Shown one piece after another: positions 21,876 through 31,072 of a DNA stretch of 64,000 nucleotides (positions are counted from its first letter, which is position 1; each line of letters opens with the position of its first letter). The notes below the pieces were generated by a model that had not been told where the DNA came from, did not search any database, and was given only the letters and a program-made list of their open reading frames with translations. A program made the position numbers and the translations under genes. Origin of the DNA: Bifidobacterium asteroides (GTDB taxonomy: Bacteria; Actinomycetota; Actinomycetes; Actinomycetales; Bifidobacteriaceae); the NCBI RefSeq assembly GCF_003202755.1, contig NZ_QGLK01000001.1:186001-250000 (forward strand). The letters run 5' to 3'.

Positions 21876-23621
21876 TCAGATCCAGCTGGACAGCCACATG
21901 TGCATGCGCCAGAAGTCATAGGGGATGGGCATGGCGGTCCACAGCGGGTAGAAGAAGACCGAGGTCAGGCCCAGCAGGGTCAGACCCATGATCATGGTCT
22001 GTCGGTAGAGGATGATGTCCGAGTTCTGCCGCAGCCAGTTGACCACGTAGCAGATGGCCAGAATCATCCAGGGCAGGATGACGATGGAATAGAAAGTGAA
22101 AGTGGTCCGGTTCATGTATTGGATCCAGGGCAGCCAGCCGGCCAGCATGCCTGCCAGAACCCCCCAGATCCGCCAATCTCCGTGCTTGACCACGACGGCG
22201 ATGACGATGGCTAGGATCATGCAGATACTGCCCAGCCACCAGGTCAGAGGATTGCCCAAGGACGTGACTGCCGCTACGCAGGGGGAGTCCTTGGCCAGTC
22301 CGCACAGGCCGGGGAAGCCCGTGATTTTCTGCCAGTAGAAGCTGGTGGGCCTGATCTGCAGGGGCCATGTCAGGGGGTTGGCCATGTATGGGTGGCGGGC
22401 ATGCAGGGTGGTGTGGAAGCGCCACATCTGCCGGTGGTATTCAGCCAGGGACCGCAGCCCTTCCGGCAGCCAGGTCAGGCCTTGGCCAGGGTGCTGGGCC
22501 GCCCAATTGTGCATGAAGGAATCGTCGTGCAGGAACCATCCCGTCCAGGAGGCCAAATAGGTGCCCGCCCAGATGGGGATCATAAGCAAGGCCGCTGGCA
22601 GCCCATCCCTGAAAACGGCGCTCTGCAGCCAGGATCCATACCCTGCTTGATGACGCTCCCAGCCATCCCAGAGCACCGAGATCAGGGCGAAGACGGCGAA
22701 GAAGTAGGCGCCCGACCACTTGGTCCCGGTGGCTAGGCCCAGCAGCAGGGCGGCTCCGGTCCGCCACCAGGACCATGCGATGAAAGGGCCGGTGGTGGCC
22801 ACGGGCAGCTCGACACGGCTTTTCTGCCCTTGCTGTCCCTGTGACTGAATGACCTTAACCCGGTAGTGCAGGCGGAAATCAGCCTGGTCCTTGGCCCAGG
22901 ATTGTCGTAGCCTGGCCCTGGCCCAGTCCCGATGGCCCATCAGACACAGCCAGGCTCCCAGAACGAAGATCATGACGAAGTTGTCCAGCAGGCCGGTGCG
23001 GCTCATGACGATGCCCAGACCGTCTACGGCCATGAGGAAGCCGGCCGTCAGGGCGATGGGCAGGTTGTGGAAGAGGCGCAGAGCTACACGGCAGAGCAGC
23101 AGGATGGCGATGGTGCCGGCCAGAGCGGTGGCCACTCGCCAGGCGAAGGGATTACCTGCTCCGCCGAACAGTTTGAGACCCAGGGCGATGCACCACTTGC
23201 CTACTGGCGGGTGAACCACGTATTCGGCCTGGGGCAGCCAGTCGCTTGTCTGCCCCTGGGCGAAGATCTGGTCAATGGGTAGGTTCAGTGGGCCGGCTTT
23301 TTTGGGCCAATTGCGTGGCTCGCCGGTCATCAGCATGGTCCAGGCGTCTTTGACGTAATATGTCTCGTCGAAGACGATGGCCCGGGGGCTGCCCAGCCGC
23401 ACAAACCGCAAGAGCCCGCCTAAAAGAGCCATGAGTATGCAGGCCAACCAGCCGCTCTGCCGATGGGAGGGCCTGTGGATCCGGTTGACCCGACCCTTGG
23501 TGTGCTGACCCATGGGCGAGCTGAAGATAGATAGCATGACAGGGCGACCGGACCGGTGGGCGGCGTGCCTGCCGTGTCTGGAGGAGCGATGCTGCGAAGA
23601 AAGCCCTGCCAAAGATGTCAT
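21876..23621 (-). CDS. Dolichyl-phosphate-mannose-type protein O-mannosyltransferase (GT39)
   Basis: Integral membrane enzyme that transfers mannose from a polyprenyl-phosphate donor to Ser/Thr of exported proteins. Motif FDETYYVKDAW in the first periplasmic loop carries the conserved Asp-Glu pair, VHPPVGKW follows, and there are about ten later membrane segments ending in MPIPYDFWRMHMWLSSWI. Around 580 residues. The start is unclear: GTG 23660, ATG 23621 (AGGGG close upstream) or ATG 23537 are all in frame; I use 23621. It is divergent from and head-to-head with rsmI, a pairing common in actinobacteria. Confidence 0.88.
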   Translation of the reverse strand: MTSLAGLSSQHRSSRHGRHAAHRSGRPVMLSIFSSPMGQHTKGRVNRIHRPSHRQSGWLACILMALLGGLLRFVRLGSPRAIVFDETYYVKDAWTMLMTGEPRNWPKKAGPLNLPIDQIFAQGQTSDWLPQAEYVVHPPVGKWCIALGLKLFGGAGNPFAWRVATALAGTIAILLLCRVALRLFHNLPIALTAGFLMAVDGLGIVMSRTGLLDNFVMIFVLGAWLCLMGHRDWARARLRQSWAKDQADFRLHYRVKVIQSQGQQGQKSRVELPVATTGPFIAWSWWRTGAALLLGLATGTKWSGAYFFAVFALISVLWDGWERHQAGYGSWLQSAVFRDGLPAALLMIPIWAGTYLASWTGWFLHDDSFMHNWAAQHPGQGLTWLPEGLRSLAEYHRQMWRFHTTLHARHPYMANPLTWPLQIRPTSFYWQKITGFPGLCGLAKDSPCVAAVTSLGNPLTWWLGSICMILAIVIAVVVKHGDWRIWGVLAGMLAGWLPWIQYMNRTTFTFYSIVILPWMILAICYVVNWLRQNSDIILYRQTMIMGLTLLGLTSVFFYPLWTAMPIPYDFWRMHMWLSSWI

Positions 23622-23649
23622 CACCCCTAGATTAGGCCATACTAAAGGC

Positions 23650-24612
23650 ATGAGCAGCACGAATGGCCGGAGCGATGGACATATGCAGGGCAGAGAAAGT
23701 CATGAGAAGCCGATTCCACCTAGTGTTTCACGTGGAACGGTAGTGTTGGCGGCCACGCCTATTGGCAATGTCGCCGATGCCTCGAAACGTTTGGTGGAGC
23801 TCCTGCAGTCGGCGGACCTGGTTGCTGCGGAAGACACGCGGCGGCTCTACGACTTAGCCAACCGATTGGGCGTGCGTGTAAGCGGCAGGGTTATGGCCTA
23901 TCACGATCATAATGAGCGACGGATGGCCGATCCCATTTTGGATCAGGTTCGTGACGGAGCCTGCGTGCTGGTGGTCTCGGATGCGGGTATGCCCACCATC
24001 AACGATCCGGGCATGGCCATCGTAAAGCGGGCCATTGAACGAGGCATACCGGTCACCTGCGCTCCCGGCCCCAGTGCTGTGCTGGACGCTCTGGCTCTCT
24101 CCGGTCTGCCGACTGACCGCTTCTGTTACGAAGGGTTTCTTCCCCGCCGACATCAGGAGCGGTTGCGGCATCTGCGCACTCTGCGCAGCGAGGAGCGGAC
24201 CATGGTCTTCTACGAGACGCCCCACCGCATTGATCAGGCTATGCAGGACCTTCAGGAGGTCTTCGGCTCCGACCGGCTCATGGCCCTCTGCAGGGAGCTG
24301 ACCAAGGAGCATGAGCAGATCCGGCGGGGTACCGTCGGCGACATTGTGCACTCCCTCCAGGAGGATCCCCCCAGGGGGGAGATGGTCCTGGTCATGGCTG
24401 GTGCTTCTGCTTTGGAGGCCAGGCGCAACGACCCTGAGGCCATGGATGATCGGCAGTTGGCAGACCTGGCACGCGAACTGGCCAGATCCGAGGATCTGCG
24501 GCTCAAGGAGGCTATCGCCCGGGTGGCTGCCGAGCATCCCTTGGCCGATGGCAGCCTGCCTAATCGCAAGCGGATCTATGCCTTGGCCGTTGAAGAGGAT
24601 AAGGAGGACTGA
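23650..24612 (+). CDS. rsmI: 16S rRNA 2'-O-ribose methyltransferase RsmI
   Basis: SAM-dependent methyltransferase that modifies C1402 of 16S rRNA at the decoding centre. Family motifs: LAATPIGNVADAS, AAEDTRRLYDLANRLG, VSDAGMPTINDPG (SAM site), APGPSAVLDALALSGLPTD, YEGFLPRR and FYETPHRI. About 320 residues from ATG 23650. AAAGG is too close to be ideal, and ATG 23683 or a GTG nearer the first motif are alternatives; residues before LAATPIGN are not conserved. It overlaps the end of the convergent LRV-domain gene by 37 bases. A parS-like sequence lies in the N-terminal coding region. Confidence 0.95.
   Translation: MSSTNGRSDGHMQGRESHEKPIPPSVSRGTVVLAATPIGNVADASKRLVELLQSADLVAAEDTRRLYDLANRLGVRVSGRVMAYHDHNERRMADPILDQVRDGACVLVVSDAGMPTINDPGMAIVKRAIERGIPVTCAPGPSAVLDALALSGLPTDRFCYEGFLPRRHQERLRHLRTLRSEERTMVFYETPHRIDQAMQDLQEVFGSDRLMALCRELTKEHEQIRRGTVGDIVHSLQEDPPRGEMVLVMAGASALEARRNDPEAMDDRQLADLARELARSEDLRLKEAIARVAAEHPLADGSLPNRKRIYALAVEEDKED
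23724..23739. other. parS-like ParB binding site
   Basis: TGTTTCACGTGGAACG. The published B. subtilis consensus TGTTNCACGTGAAACA read on the other strand is TGTTTCACGTGNAACA, so this matches at every specified base except the last. Against the 14-base actinobacterial core GTTTCACGTGAAAC it has one mismatch. It is inside rsmI, as parS sites often lie within genes. ParB would spread from here to position the origin region. Confidence 0.6.
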
Positions 24613-24941
24613 TTCCCGTCCCCTTCATCCAGCAGCACCTCGAGTGCTCTGCGCACACCGGGCCCACCCAGCTGTGAGACGGTTTCCAGCAGTGCCGGCG
24701 AAGCGGCGGGATTGGCCACCAGCCACCGGCGCAGCCGGGGCTCTTCTCGGGCGATTGTCCAGAGGATGCTCGGGTCGGTCTCGGGGTCTGTGGCCATCAG
24801 TGCCGTTGGCACCAAGGGAGGCTCTGGCGGTGGGGCCCGCCCTTCGGCCGTTGGTTCGAGGTTGTTGGATTCGTCTTGACTCCAATCGTCTTCAATTGAG
24901 GGGTGCGACCGGCTGCTGATGACAGTCATAAACCGGGTCAT
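24576..24941 (-). CDS. Small protein with LRV-like helical domain
   Basis: About 121 residues. The C-terminal part (DPETDPSILWTIAREEPRL, WLVANPAASPALLETVSQLG, GVRRALEVLLD) matches the variant leucine-rich-repeat helical module that I know from many bifidobacterial and other actinobacterial proteins of unknown function; the N-terminal part is Pro-rich and acidic. Start is uncertain: ATG 24941 is chosen, but ATG 25037 overlaps the upstream gene's stop by four bases and could be a coupled start. Its 3' end overlaps rsmI (convergent). Function unknown. Confidence 0.6.
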   Translation of the reverse strand: MTRFMTVISSRSHPSIEDDWSQDESNNLEPTAEGRAPPPEPPLVPTALMATDPETDPSILWTIAREEPRLRRWLVANPAASPALLETVSQLGGPGVRRALEVLLDEGDGNQSSLSSSTAKA

Positions 24942-25033
24942 ACGTTCAGTGGCGGAGGATTCACGACGATGTCGGATCCGATCCTGGTGCCGATGATGGC
25001 CATGACCACGTCGGCCGTCCCTCATAGCCTGAT

Positions 25034-25801
25034 TCATAGGATCGTCTTGAGTCGTTTTATGGTATCCAGTCCTCGAGCGTGGCCAGGCCAACGGGGGTTG
25101 GAGGACAGAAGCGCTTCGCAGGATCCGCAGCTGACATGATATCGCTCCATAAGCTCATGGAGAACCGCCATGATGTCCTCCCCGTTGCATTGGCCCGTGG
25201 GATCGCAGGCCAAATCACAGGCTGTCCAGAGTGGCGAAGTCACCCAGAGTCGCCCAAGCTTCATCAGATAACGGGCATCCAGCTGTCGCTGATGGGGGCG
25301 TAGGGGCCTGCCGTAAACCGGCGTGCGGAAATGGGAGTTGGAGATAATATCCAGGGCATCGGGGAAATGGCCGTTGATCCACACCCAGAGCGCCAGTCCG
25401 CCGCTTGCTGCTGCACCGTAAGGGACCATGGGCATGACGATGGATGCGCGACCGTAGAGTCCCTCCGCCTGTTCGTTCAGGTAGCAACAGGATCGGTCCA
25501 GGCAGGTCACGATTCCCTCATTCACCAGCAGGCTGAGGCTGAGCGGACCGGGCAGATCCCCGATCTGAATCAGACTGGGCAGCGGTTTGGGCTCAGGGAC
25601 CAGGGTTCCGAATTCGGTTGTAGACGGACGGCCACGGGTGCGCGTTGGGCCTGTTTCGTATCGTGGCCCGAAGTACTGCTGAGCGGTGTCGGTGAGGGGA
25701 GTCCGGCCTGGCGGCTTGGTTGTAGCTCTAAGGGTGCGGCTGGCGCCAAGGGTAGTGACAGGCGCCCACGTCGCTCCCCCGAGCACGTGTTCTCGATTCA
25801 T
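25034..25801 (-). CDS. Hypothetical protein, AbiEi/transcriptional-regulator-like
   Basis: About 255 residues from ATG 25801. The segment around YGRPLRPHQ, YLMKLGRLWVTSPLWTACDLACD resembles the region found in actinobacterial proteins annotated as AbiEi-type antitoxin or DUF559-associated proteins (typically VTSPLRTA-DLA). No nuclease core is visible and no toxin partner lies nearby. The reading frame extends antisense into metG, but that part is metG shadow; the section outside metG is what supports a gene. The next gene (LRV protein) follows on the same strand. Weak ribosome binding site. Function unknown. Confidence 0.55.
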   Translation of the reverse strand: MNREHVLGGATWAPVTTLGASRTLRATTKPPGRTPLTDTAQQYFGPRYETGPTRTRGRPSTTEFGTLVPEPKPLPSLIQIGDLPGPLSLSLLVNEGIVTCLDRSCCYLNEQAEGLYGRASIVMPMVPYGAAASGGLALWVWINGHFPDALDIISNSHFRTPVYGRPLRPHQRQLDARYLMKLGRLWVTSPLWTACDLACDPTGQCNGEDIMAVLHELMERYHVSCGSCEALLSSNPRWPGHARGLDTIKRLKTIL

Positions 25802-25924
25802 GGTTCGACTGTAAAAGGTCGTGTCCGGGCTTACCTGAAGGAGGCCTAAATTTGTGAACTTGTGGATAATCTGCTCGCCAGCCTGCGGGCTTGTGGACGA
25901 GCAGGGGGATTGTAGGCCGAAGCC

Positions 25925-25940
25925 GATAATCTTGCTGGTA
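25925..25940 (+). promoter_or_regulatory. candidate -10 box giving a leaderless metG mRNA
   Basis: GATAAT at 25925-25930 ends nine bases before the metG ATG, and no Shine-Dalgarno sequence is present. Initiation at or a few bases before the ATG is therefore likely. I see no convincing -35 at 16-18 bases upstream. Confidence 0.45.
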
Positions 25941-27811
25941 TGAGTCATATCCTTGTTTCCGTCGCCTGGCCCTACGCAAATGGGCCCCGTCACATCGGCC
26001 ACGTCGCTGGGTTCGGCGTCCCTTCGGATGTCTATGCACGCTACGAACGCATGAAGGGCAATGATGTCCTTATGGTTTCGGGGACCGACGAGCACGGCAC
26101 TCCCATCCTGGTGGAGGCTGACGCCGAAGGAGTAGGTCCCCAGGAGATCGCTGATCGTTATAATCGGGTCATCGTCAAGGACCTGTGCGATCTGGGACTC
26201 AGCTATGACCTCTTCACCAGGACCACGACCGGCAATCACGAGAAGGTGGTGCAGGAGCTTTTCCGTCAGTGCCGGGCCAATGGCTACATCTATGAGGGTC
26301 AACAGAAGGTGGCTATCTCGCCTTCCACCGGTCGGACTCTCCCAGACCGCTATATTGAGGGGACTTGCCCCATCTGCGGTGCCGATGGCGCTCGCGGCGA
26401 CCAATGTGACAACTGTGGCAACGAGCTGGATCCGGACGAGCTGATCAACCCTGTGTCCAAAATCAATGGGGAGACGCCTCGGTTTGAGGAGTCCAAGCAC
26501 TTCTTCCTGGATCTTCCCGCCCTGGCCGAGGCCAACCTGGCCTGGTTGAAGACCCGCAAGGGCTGGCGCAGCAACGTGCTCAACTTCTCCCTGGGACTCT
26601 TCAAGGAGGTCAAGCCACGGGCCATCACGCGCGACATTGACTGGGGCATTCCAGTGCCGGTGGACGGGTGGGTCGACGACCCCAACAAGAAGCTCTACGT
26701 CTGGTTCGACGCCGTCATCGGCTACCTGTCGGCATCCATCGAATGGGCCCGCCGTCAGGGCGACCCCGAAGCATGGCGCAAGTGGTGGAATGACCCCAAG
26801 GCCCTGGGCTACTACTTCATGGGCAAGGACAACATCACCTTCCACTCACAGATCTGGCCCTCGGAGATTCTGGCCTACAACGGGCAGGGATCCAAGGGCG
26901 GACAGCCGGGATCCTACGGCGAGCTCAACCTGCCTGAGCAGGTGGTAGCCAGCGAATTCATGACCATGGAGGGCAAGAAGTTCAGCTCCTCCCGAGGCAT
27001 CGTCATCTACGTCAAGGACATTCTGGCACGTTATCCGGTTGATGCAGTCCGCTACTACATTTCCATCGCCGGGCCGGAGACCTCGGATTCGGACTTTACT
27101 TGGGCAGAGTTCGTCCGGCACAACAACGAAGAGCTGGCTGCATCCTGGGGCAACCTGGTCAACCGCGTGGCCAACCTGCTCAACAAGGACTTCGGCAGCA
27201 TCCCCGCCGTAGAGCAATCCTGGCTGACCGAGGAGGACCGCGCCCTGTTGGATCGCAGCCTGCAGGCCTTTGATACTGTGGGGTCCTTGATCGAGCACCA
27301 TCGCCAGAAGGCTGCTCTGGTCGAGGCCATGGCCCTGGTGGGCGACATCAACAAGTACATCTCCGCTCAGGAACCTTGGAAAATTAAGGAGGACCAAAAC
27401 CGTCTGGCCGCCGTCCTGCATACCGCCGCTCAGGCCGTGCTGGACGCCAACACCATGCTGGCCCCCTTCCTGCCACATGCCTCTCAGCGGGTCTGGGAGG
27501 CCATGGGCGGCAAGGGCACCTTCTCGCCCCTGCCTCGTGTCGAGGAGGTTGACGATCTGGATCGGTCCGACTTCCACTATCCCATCATCACCGGCGACTA
27601 CCGGTTGGGGGAGACTGTTCATCCCTGGGCGCGCGAGCCTCTCAGGGACGGCACGCCAATCGATCGGCCCACGCCCATCTTCCCCCGCATTCCCAAGGAA
27701 GCCGTGCAGGAGGAGCTGGACCGCTTCCAGGAGCAGCTGGATCGCCGCAAGGCCAAGGAGCGTGCCCGTTTCGAGGCCGAGCAAGCCAAACTGGAAGGCC
27801 AGGGCAAGTGA
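25940..27811 (+). CDS. metG: Methionyl-tRNA synthetase
   Basis: Charges tRNA-Met, including the initiator. 623 residues. Class I signature is [17 protein letters not shown] (HIGH motif), with the zinc-binding pair CPICG and CDNCG around residues 148-168, [12 protein letters not shown], and KFSSSRG as the KMSKS motif. An anticodon-binding helical domain follows, with a charged C-terminal tail. There is no C-terminal tRNA-binding EMAP-like domain. The ATG at 25940 follows a -10-like box with no ribosome binding site, suggesting leaderless translation. Divergent from the AbiEi-like gene. Confidence 0.97.
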   Translation: MSHILVSVAWPYANGPRHIGHVAGFGVPSDVYARYERMKGNDVLMVSGTDEHGTPILVEADAEGVGPQEIADRYNRVIVKDLCDLGLSYDLFTRTTTGNHEKVVQELFRQCRANGYIYEGQQKVAISPSTGRTLPDRYIEGTCPICGADGARGDQCDNCGNELDPDELINPVSKINGETPRFEESKHFFLDLPALAEANLAWLKTRKGWRSNVLNFSLGLFKEVKPRAITRDIDWGIPVPVDGWVDDPNKKLYVWFDAVIGYLSASIEWARRQGDPEAWRKWWNDPKALGYYFMGKDNITFHSQIWPSEILAYNGQGSKGGQPGSYGELNLPEQVVASEFMTMEGKKFSSSRGIVIYVKDILARYPVDAVRYYISIAGPETSDSDFTWAEFVRHNNEELAASWGNLVNRVANLLNKDFGSIPAVEQSWLTEEDRALLDRSLQAFDTVGSLIEHHRQKAALVEAMALVGDINKYISAQEPWKIKEDQNRLAAVLHTAAQAVLDANTMLAPFLPHASQRVWEAMGGKGTFSPLPRVEEVDDLDRSDFHYPIITGDYRLGETVHPWAREPLRDGTPIDRPTPIFPRIPKEAVQEELDRFQEQLDRRKAKERARFEAEQAKLEGQGK

Positions 27812-28051
27812 CGGTCGACTCGCCCGAACGACGCATACTCAGACCACAGTTTATGATTCACAGAGAACTTTGAGGTTTTCGGGTACTTCCTCCAAGGTAG
27901 CGCTGGTTATATTAGTTCTGTCGGTTGAGGTACTGGCCGATGGGGGTCGTGCGGCCCCGATAACTGAACCCCTTCTTCTCTCTCTTCTCGCCCGGCGGTT
28001 CTTCGAACCGCCGGGTTCTTTCGTCATGGAAGACCCATAGGATGAGTAACC
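27812..28051 (+). other. 240-base intergenic region, possible small RNA or long leader
   Basis: No ORF with a good ribosome binding site. A TATATT box near 27907 is followed by about 80 bases with a short hairpin (GGGGTC/GGCCCC) and then a very strong terminator at 27991-28015. The distance of 180 bases from the metG stop to that terminator, and the promoter-like box between them, would allow a ~100-nt independent RNA. Read-through termination of metG is the simpler explanation. Confidence 0.35.
27991..28022 (+). terminator. strong intrinsic terminator
   Basis: CCCGGCGGTTC and GAACCGCCGGG form a perfect 11-bp stem with a TTC loop, immediately followed by TTCTTTCG. It ends transcription from metG or from a small RNA, just 30 bases before the HAD-GH65 gene. 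Confidence 0.85.
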
Positions 28052-31000
28052 ATGAAGGTTGCCCAATTCGCCTGTGTGCTCTTCGATCTGGATGGGGTGT
28101 TGGTGCCCACGACCATCCTGCACAAGGCCGCCTGGAAGGCGTTGTTCGATCAGGTCCTGCCCGCGAACGTCCCGGCCTATACGGAGCAGGACTACTACGC
28201 CTATGTGGATGGTCGGCCCCGCTATGACGGTGTCGATGCCCTGCTGCGCAGCAGAGGCATTGAGCTTGACTGGGGCAGCCCCGATGACGATCCGCAGCTG
28301 GACACCGTCTGCGGATACGGCAATCGCAAGAACATGACATTTGAGCGGATGCTGAAGCAGAAGGGCATTGATCCTTACCCGGACACGGTGGATCTGCTCA
28401 GGCACCTGCGCACTGACAAGAAGCGTCTGGCTGTGGTGTCCAGTTCGCGCAACACGGCTGAAGTCCTCCAAGCCGCTGGAATTGCCGGATACTTCGACAC
28501 AGTGGTGGATGGCAACCTCAAGGACGAGATGGGCCTTCAGGGCAAGCCGGCCCCAGACACCTACGCCTATGCGGCCAAGGTGCTGGGTCTGCGCAACGAG
28601 GATGCTGTTGTGGTCGAGGATGCCCTCTCTGGTGTAGCCGCCGGTCACGCGGGTAGGTTCGGCCTGGTTGTGGGCGTGAACAGGGGCGCCGGCCGCGAGC
28701 AGCTGCTCAAGGCGGGTGCGGACCTGGTGGTGGACCAGTTGATTGAGCTGATCGACGACGATGCCGGCGAGCGTGCGCTGGCGGAGGATCCGGATCTGGA
28801 TGCGGAACGCTTCCCTGTGGAGGACTGGGGTCTGAGCGAGGTCGGACGGCCCGACGCGGTCAGTGCCACAGTCTTTTCGGTCACCAATGGATCCGTCGGT
28901 GTCAGAGGCGAAGGAGGCGGGGAACGCTGCCTGGGCAACGGCACCTTCCTAAGTGGCTTCCATGACACTTTCCGCATAGCCCACCCTGAAAGCGCCTACG
29001 GATACGCCCGAGTGGGTCAGCTGATCCAAGGAGTGCCTGATGCTTCGGACTTCACCCTTAAGGTGGAGGGGCTGCCTCTGGGCCGGCCGGAGAAGACCAC
29101 TCAGCGTCTGGACTTCCGAACCGGAATCGCGACCACCACCAATCTGTACGATCTGGGCCACGGCATCCACCTGAAGACCGTGCTCACCCGTATGGTCTGC
29201 CTGTATGACCGCAGCCTGAGCGTCTGCACGCTGACCGTTGAGTCGCCCGACCGGGATATGGCTGTGGTGGTCGAGGGTCCGGTCAACGCGGACAACCCCC
29301 GCCATGTCAACTCCAGTGATCCCCGCAAGTCGACCTTTGTGGACGGCTGCGGAATCCACGAGGTGTTGGACAATGCTGTTTATGGAGAGCTGAGTTCGGA
29401 TTGCAGGGTCTTTCGTTGCAATAATTCACGGCTCAGCCTGGCCCTGGGTGTTCGGCAGTTCAGGGACGGTCGGCCTGTTGAAGGCTCCGGCTGGCGTATG
29501 GACGTGCCCAAGGGCGGTTCCACTCGTCTGGTCCGTTATGCGGTCTACCGCAGCCACCCCATCCTTCCGGCCGGCACCAGCGGCAATGGTCTGGTCGTGC
29601 AGACGCGGGGCGAGGGGACCAGGAATCTGGTCGAGGACTGCCGCGATAGGTTGGAGGAGGTCAGCACTCTTTCTTTGGATGAGCTAGAGCAGCGTCAGCG
29701 GGAGTGGCTGGACCGGTTCTGGGAGCGTCAGGATATCCGCATCCAGGCCGACGATGGCGGTCGTACCCAGCAGATGGTGCGCTGGGAGCTCTTCCAGCTG
29801 GCCCAGTCCACGGCCCAGATCGAGAACGGCGTGGGTGCCAAGGGTCTGAGTGGGTCCGGCTACAGCGGTCACTACTTCTGGGACACCGAGATCTACATTC
29901 TTCCCTTCCTGATTTATTCAGCGCCTGCCCGGGCTAGGGCTGTCCTTCACTACCGCTACATGATGCTGCCTGCCGCCAGGCGCAGGGCCTGCACGCTCAA
30001 CCTGAATGGCGCCCTCTTCCCCTGGAGGACCATTGACGGCGAGGAAGCCTCCGCCTACTTCCCCACGGGAACAGCCCAGTACCACATCGATGCCGACATC
30101 GCCTACGCGGTGGCCCAGTATGTGCAGGTCACCGGCGATGAAGACTTCCTGCAGGCTGAGGGTATAGACATCCTGGTGGAGACGGCCCGTCTTTGGATGA
30201 GCCTGGGGCGCTACAAGGAGGATGGCCGCTTCCACATCCACTGCGTGACCGGGCCGGACGAGTACACGGTCTTGGTTGACGACAACCTCTATACCAACCA
30301 GATGGCTCGGTTCAACCTCTTGGCTGCTTACAAGGCTTACCAGCACTTACGCGAGAAGCACCCCGACCTGATCGGCGCCATACGTGAAAGGCTGTACTTC
30401 GACGATGAGGAGGCCAGTAAATGGTCCAGTGCGGCTGAGGCCATGTTTGTCCCCTTTGATGATCAGGAGGGGGTCCATGCCCAGGATGCCCAGTTCATGC
30501 AACGCCCCCGCTGGCACTTCGACCGGTTCACGGCCAGGCCCCTGCTGCTGCACTACCATCCCTTGGTCATTTACCGGCACAAGGTGCTCAAGCAGACCGA
30601 CGTGGTTATGGCTCTCTACCTGCTCAGCTCCTGGTTTACCCCGGAGCAGAAGCGGGCTGACTTCGACTACTACGATCCGCTGACCACCGGGGATTCGACT
30701 CTGTCGGCAGCCTCCCAGTCCATCCTTGCTGCCGAGGTGGGGCATGATCGGTTAGCCATGCAGTACTTCCGTCGCTCCTTGTTTACGGACGTGGACGATC
30801 TGCATGCCAACACGACCGACGGCATCCACCTAGCTGCCTGCGGAGGTGTCTGGTCCAGCCTGGTCTGCGGCTTCGGCGGCTTGCGGGACACCGGTGGAAC
30901 CGGGCTGAGCATCGACCCCCGCCTACCTAAAGAGTGGAAGTCTCTCTCCTACCAGCTGCAGGTCAGGGATACTCGCTTTCAGGTGAAGGTGACTAAGGAT

Positions 31001-31072
31001 GGAGTAAGACTTGAGCGGCTTTCCGGGCCTCAGATACAGATCAAAGTCCAGGGGCATCCCCGGGAGGTTTGA
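28052..31072 (+). CDS. HAD beta-phosphoglucomutase / GH65 glycoside phosphorylase fusion
   Basis: 1006 residues with two enzymes in one chain. Residues ~1-240 are a HAD phosphatase/mutase domain (FDLDGVLV with Asp12/Asp14, VVSSSRNT, GKPAPDTY, VVEDALSG), as in beta-phosphoglucomutase. Residues ~260-1006 are a GH65 phosphorylase (GHYFWDTEIYILPFL, VTGPDEY with catalytic Glu ~737). GH65 enzymes phosphorolyse trehalose, maltose, kojibiose or nigerose to beta-glucose 1-phosphate and glucose; the mutase would convert it to glucose 6-phosphate. The fusion thus channels the intermediate. ATG 28052 follows the strong terminator. Which disaccharide is unclear. Confidence 0.93.
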   Translation: MKVAQFACVLFDLDGVLVPTTILHKAAWKALFDQVLPANVPAYTEQDYYAYVDGRPRYDGVDALLRSRGIELDWGSPDDDPQLDTVCGYGNRKNMTFERMLKQKGIDPYPDTVDLLRHLRTDKKRLAVVSSSRNTAEVLQAAGIAGYFDTVVDGNLKDEMGLQGKPAPDTYAYAAKVLGLRNEDAVVVEDALSGVAAGHAGRFGLVVGVNRGAGREQLLKAGADLVVDQLIELIDDDAGERALAEDPDLDAERFPVEDWGLSEVGRPDAVSATVFSVTNGSVGVRGEGGGERCLGNGTFLSGFHDTFRIAHPESAYGYARVGQLIQGVPDASDFTLKVEGLPLGRPEKTTQRLDFRTGIATTTNLYDLGHGIHLKTVLTRMVCLYDRSLSVCTLTVESPDRDMAVVVEGPVNADNPRHVNSSDPRKSTFVDGCGIHEVLDNAVYGELSSDCRVFRCNNSRLSLALGVRQFRDGRPVEGSGWRMDVPKGGSTRLVRYAVYRSHPILPAGTSGNGLVVQTRGEGTRNLVEDCRDRLEEVSTLSLDELEQRQREWLDRFWERQDIRIQADDGGRTQQMVRWELFQLAQSTAQIENGVGAKGLSGSGYSGHYFWDTEIYILPFLIYSAPARARAVLHYRYMMLPAARRRACTLNLNGALFPWRTIDGEEASAYFPTGTAQYHIDADIAYAVAQYVQVTGDEDFLQAEGIDILVETARLWMSLGRYKEDGRFHIHCVTGPDEYTVLVDDNLYTNQMARFNLLAAYKAYQHLREKHPDLIGAIRERLYFDDEEASKWSSAAEAMFVPFDDQEGVHAQDAQFMQRPRWHFDRFTARPLLLHYHPLVIYRHKVLKQTDVVMALYLLSSWFTPEQKRADFDYYDPLTTGDSTLSAASQSILAAEVGHDRLAMQYFRRSLFTDVDDLHANTTDGIHLAACGGVWSSLVCGFGGLRDTGGTGLSIDPRLPKEWKSLSYQLQVRDTRFQVKVTKDGVRLERLSGPQIQIKVQGHPREV

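Noticed and set aside
25802-26845. Antisense extension of the AbiEi-like frame through metG
   Set aside because: Overlaps the strongly supported metG in the opposite direction; only the part left of 25801 shows protein-like conservation.
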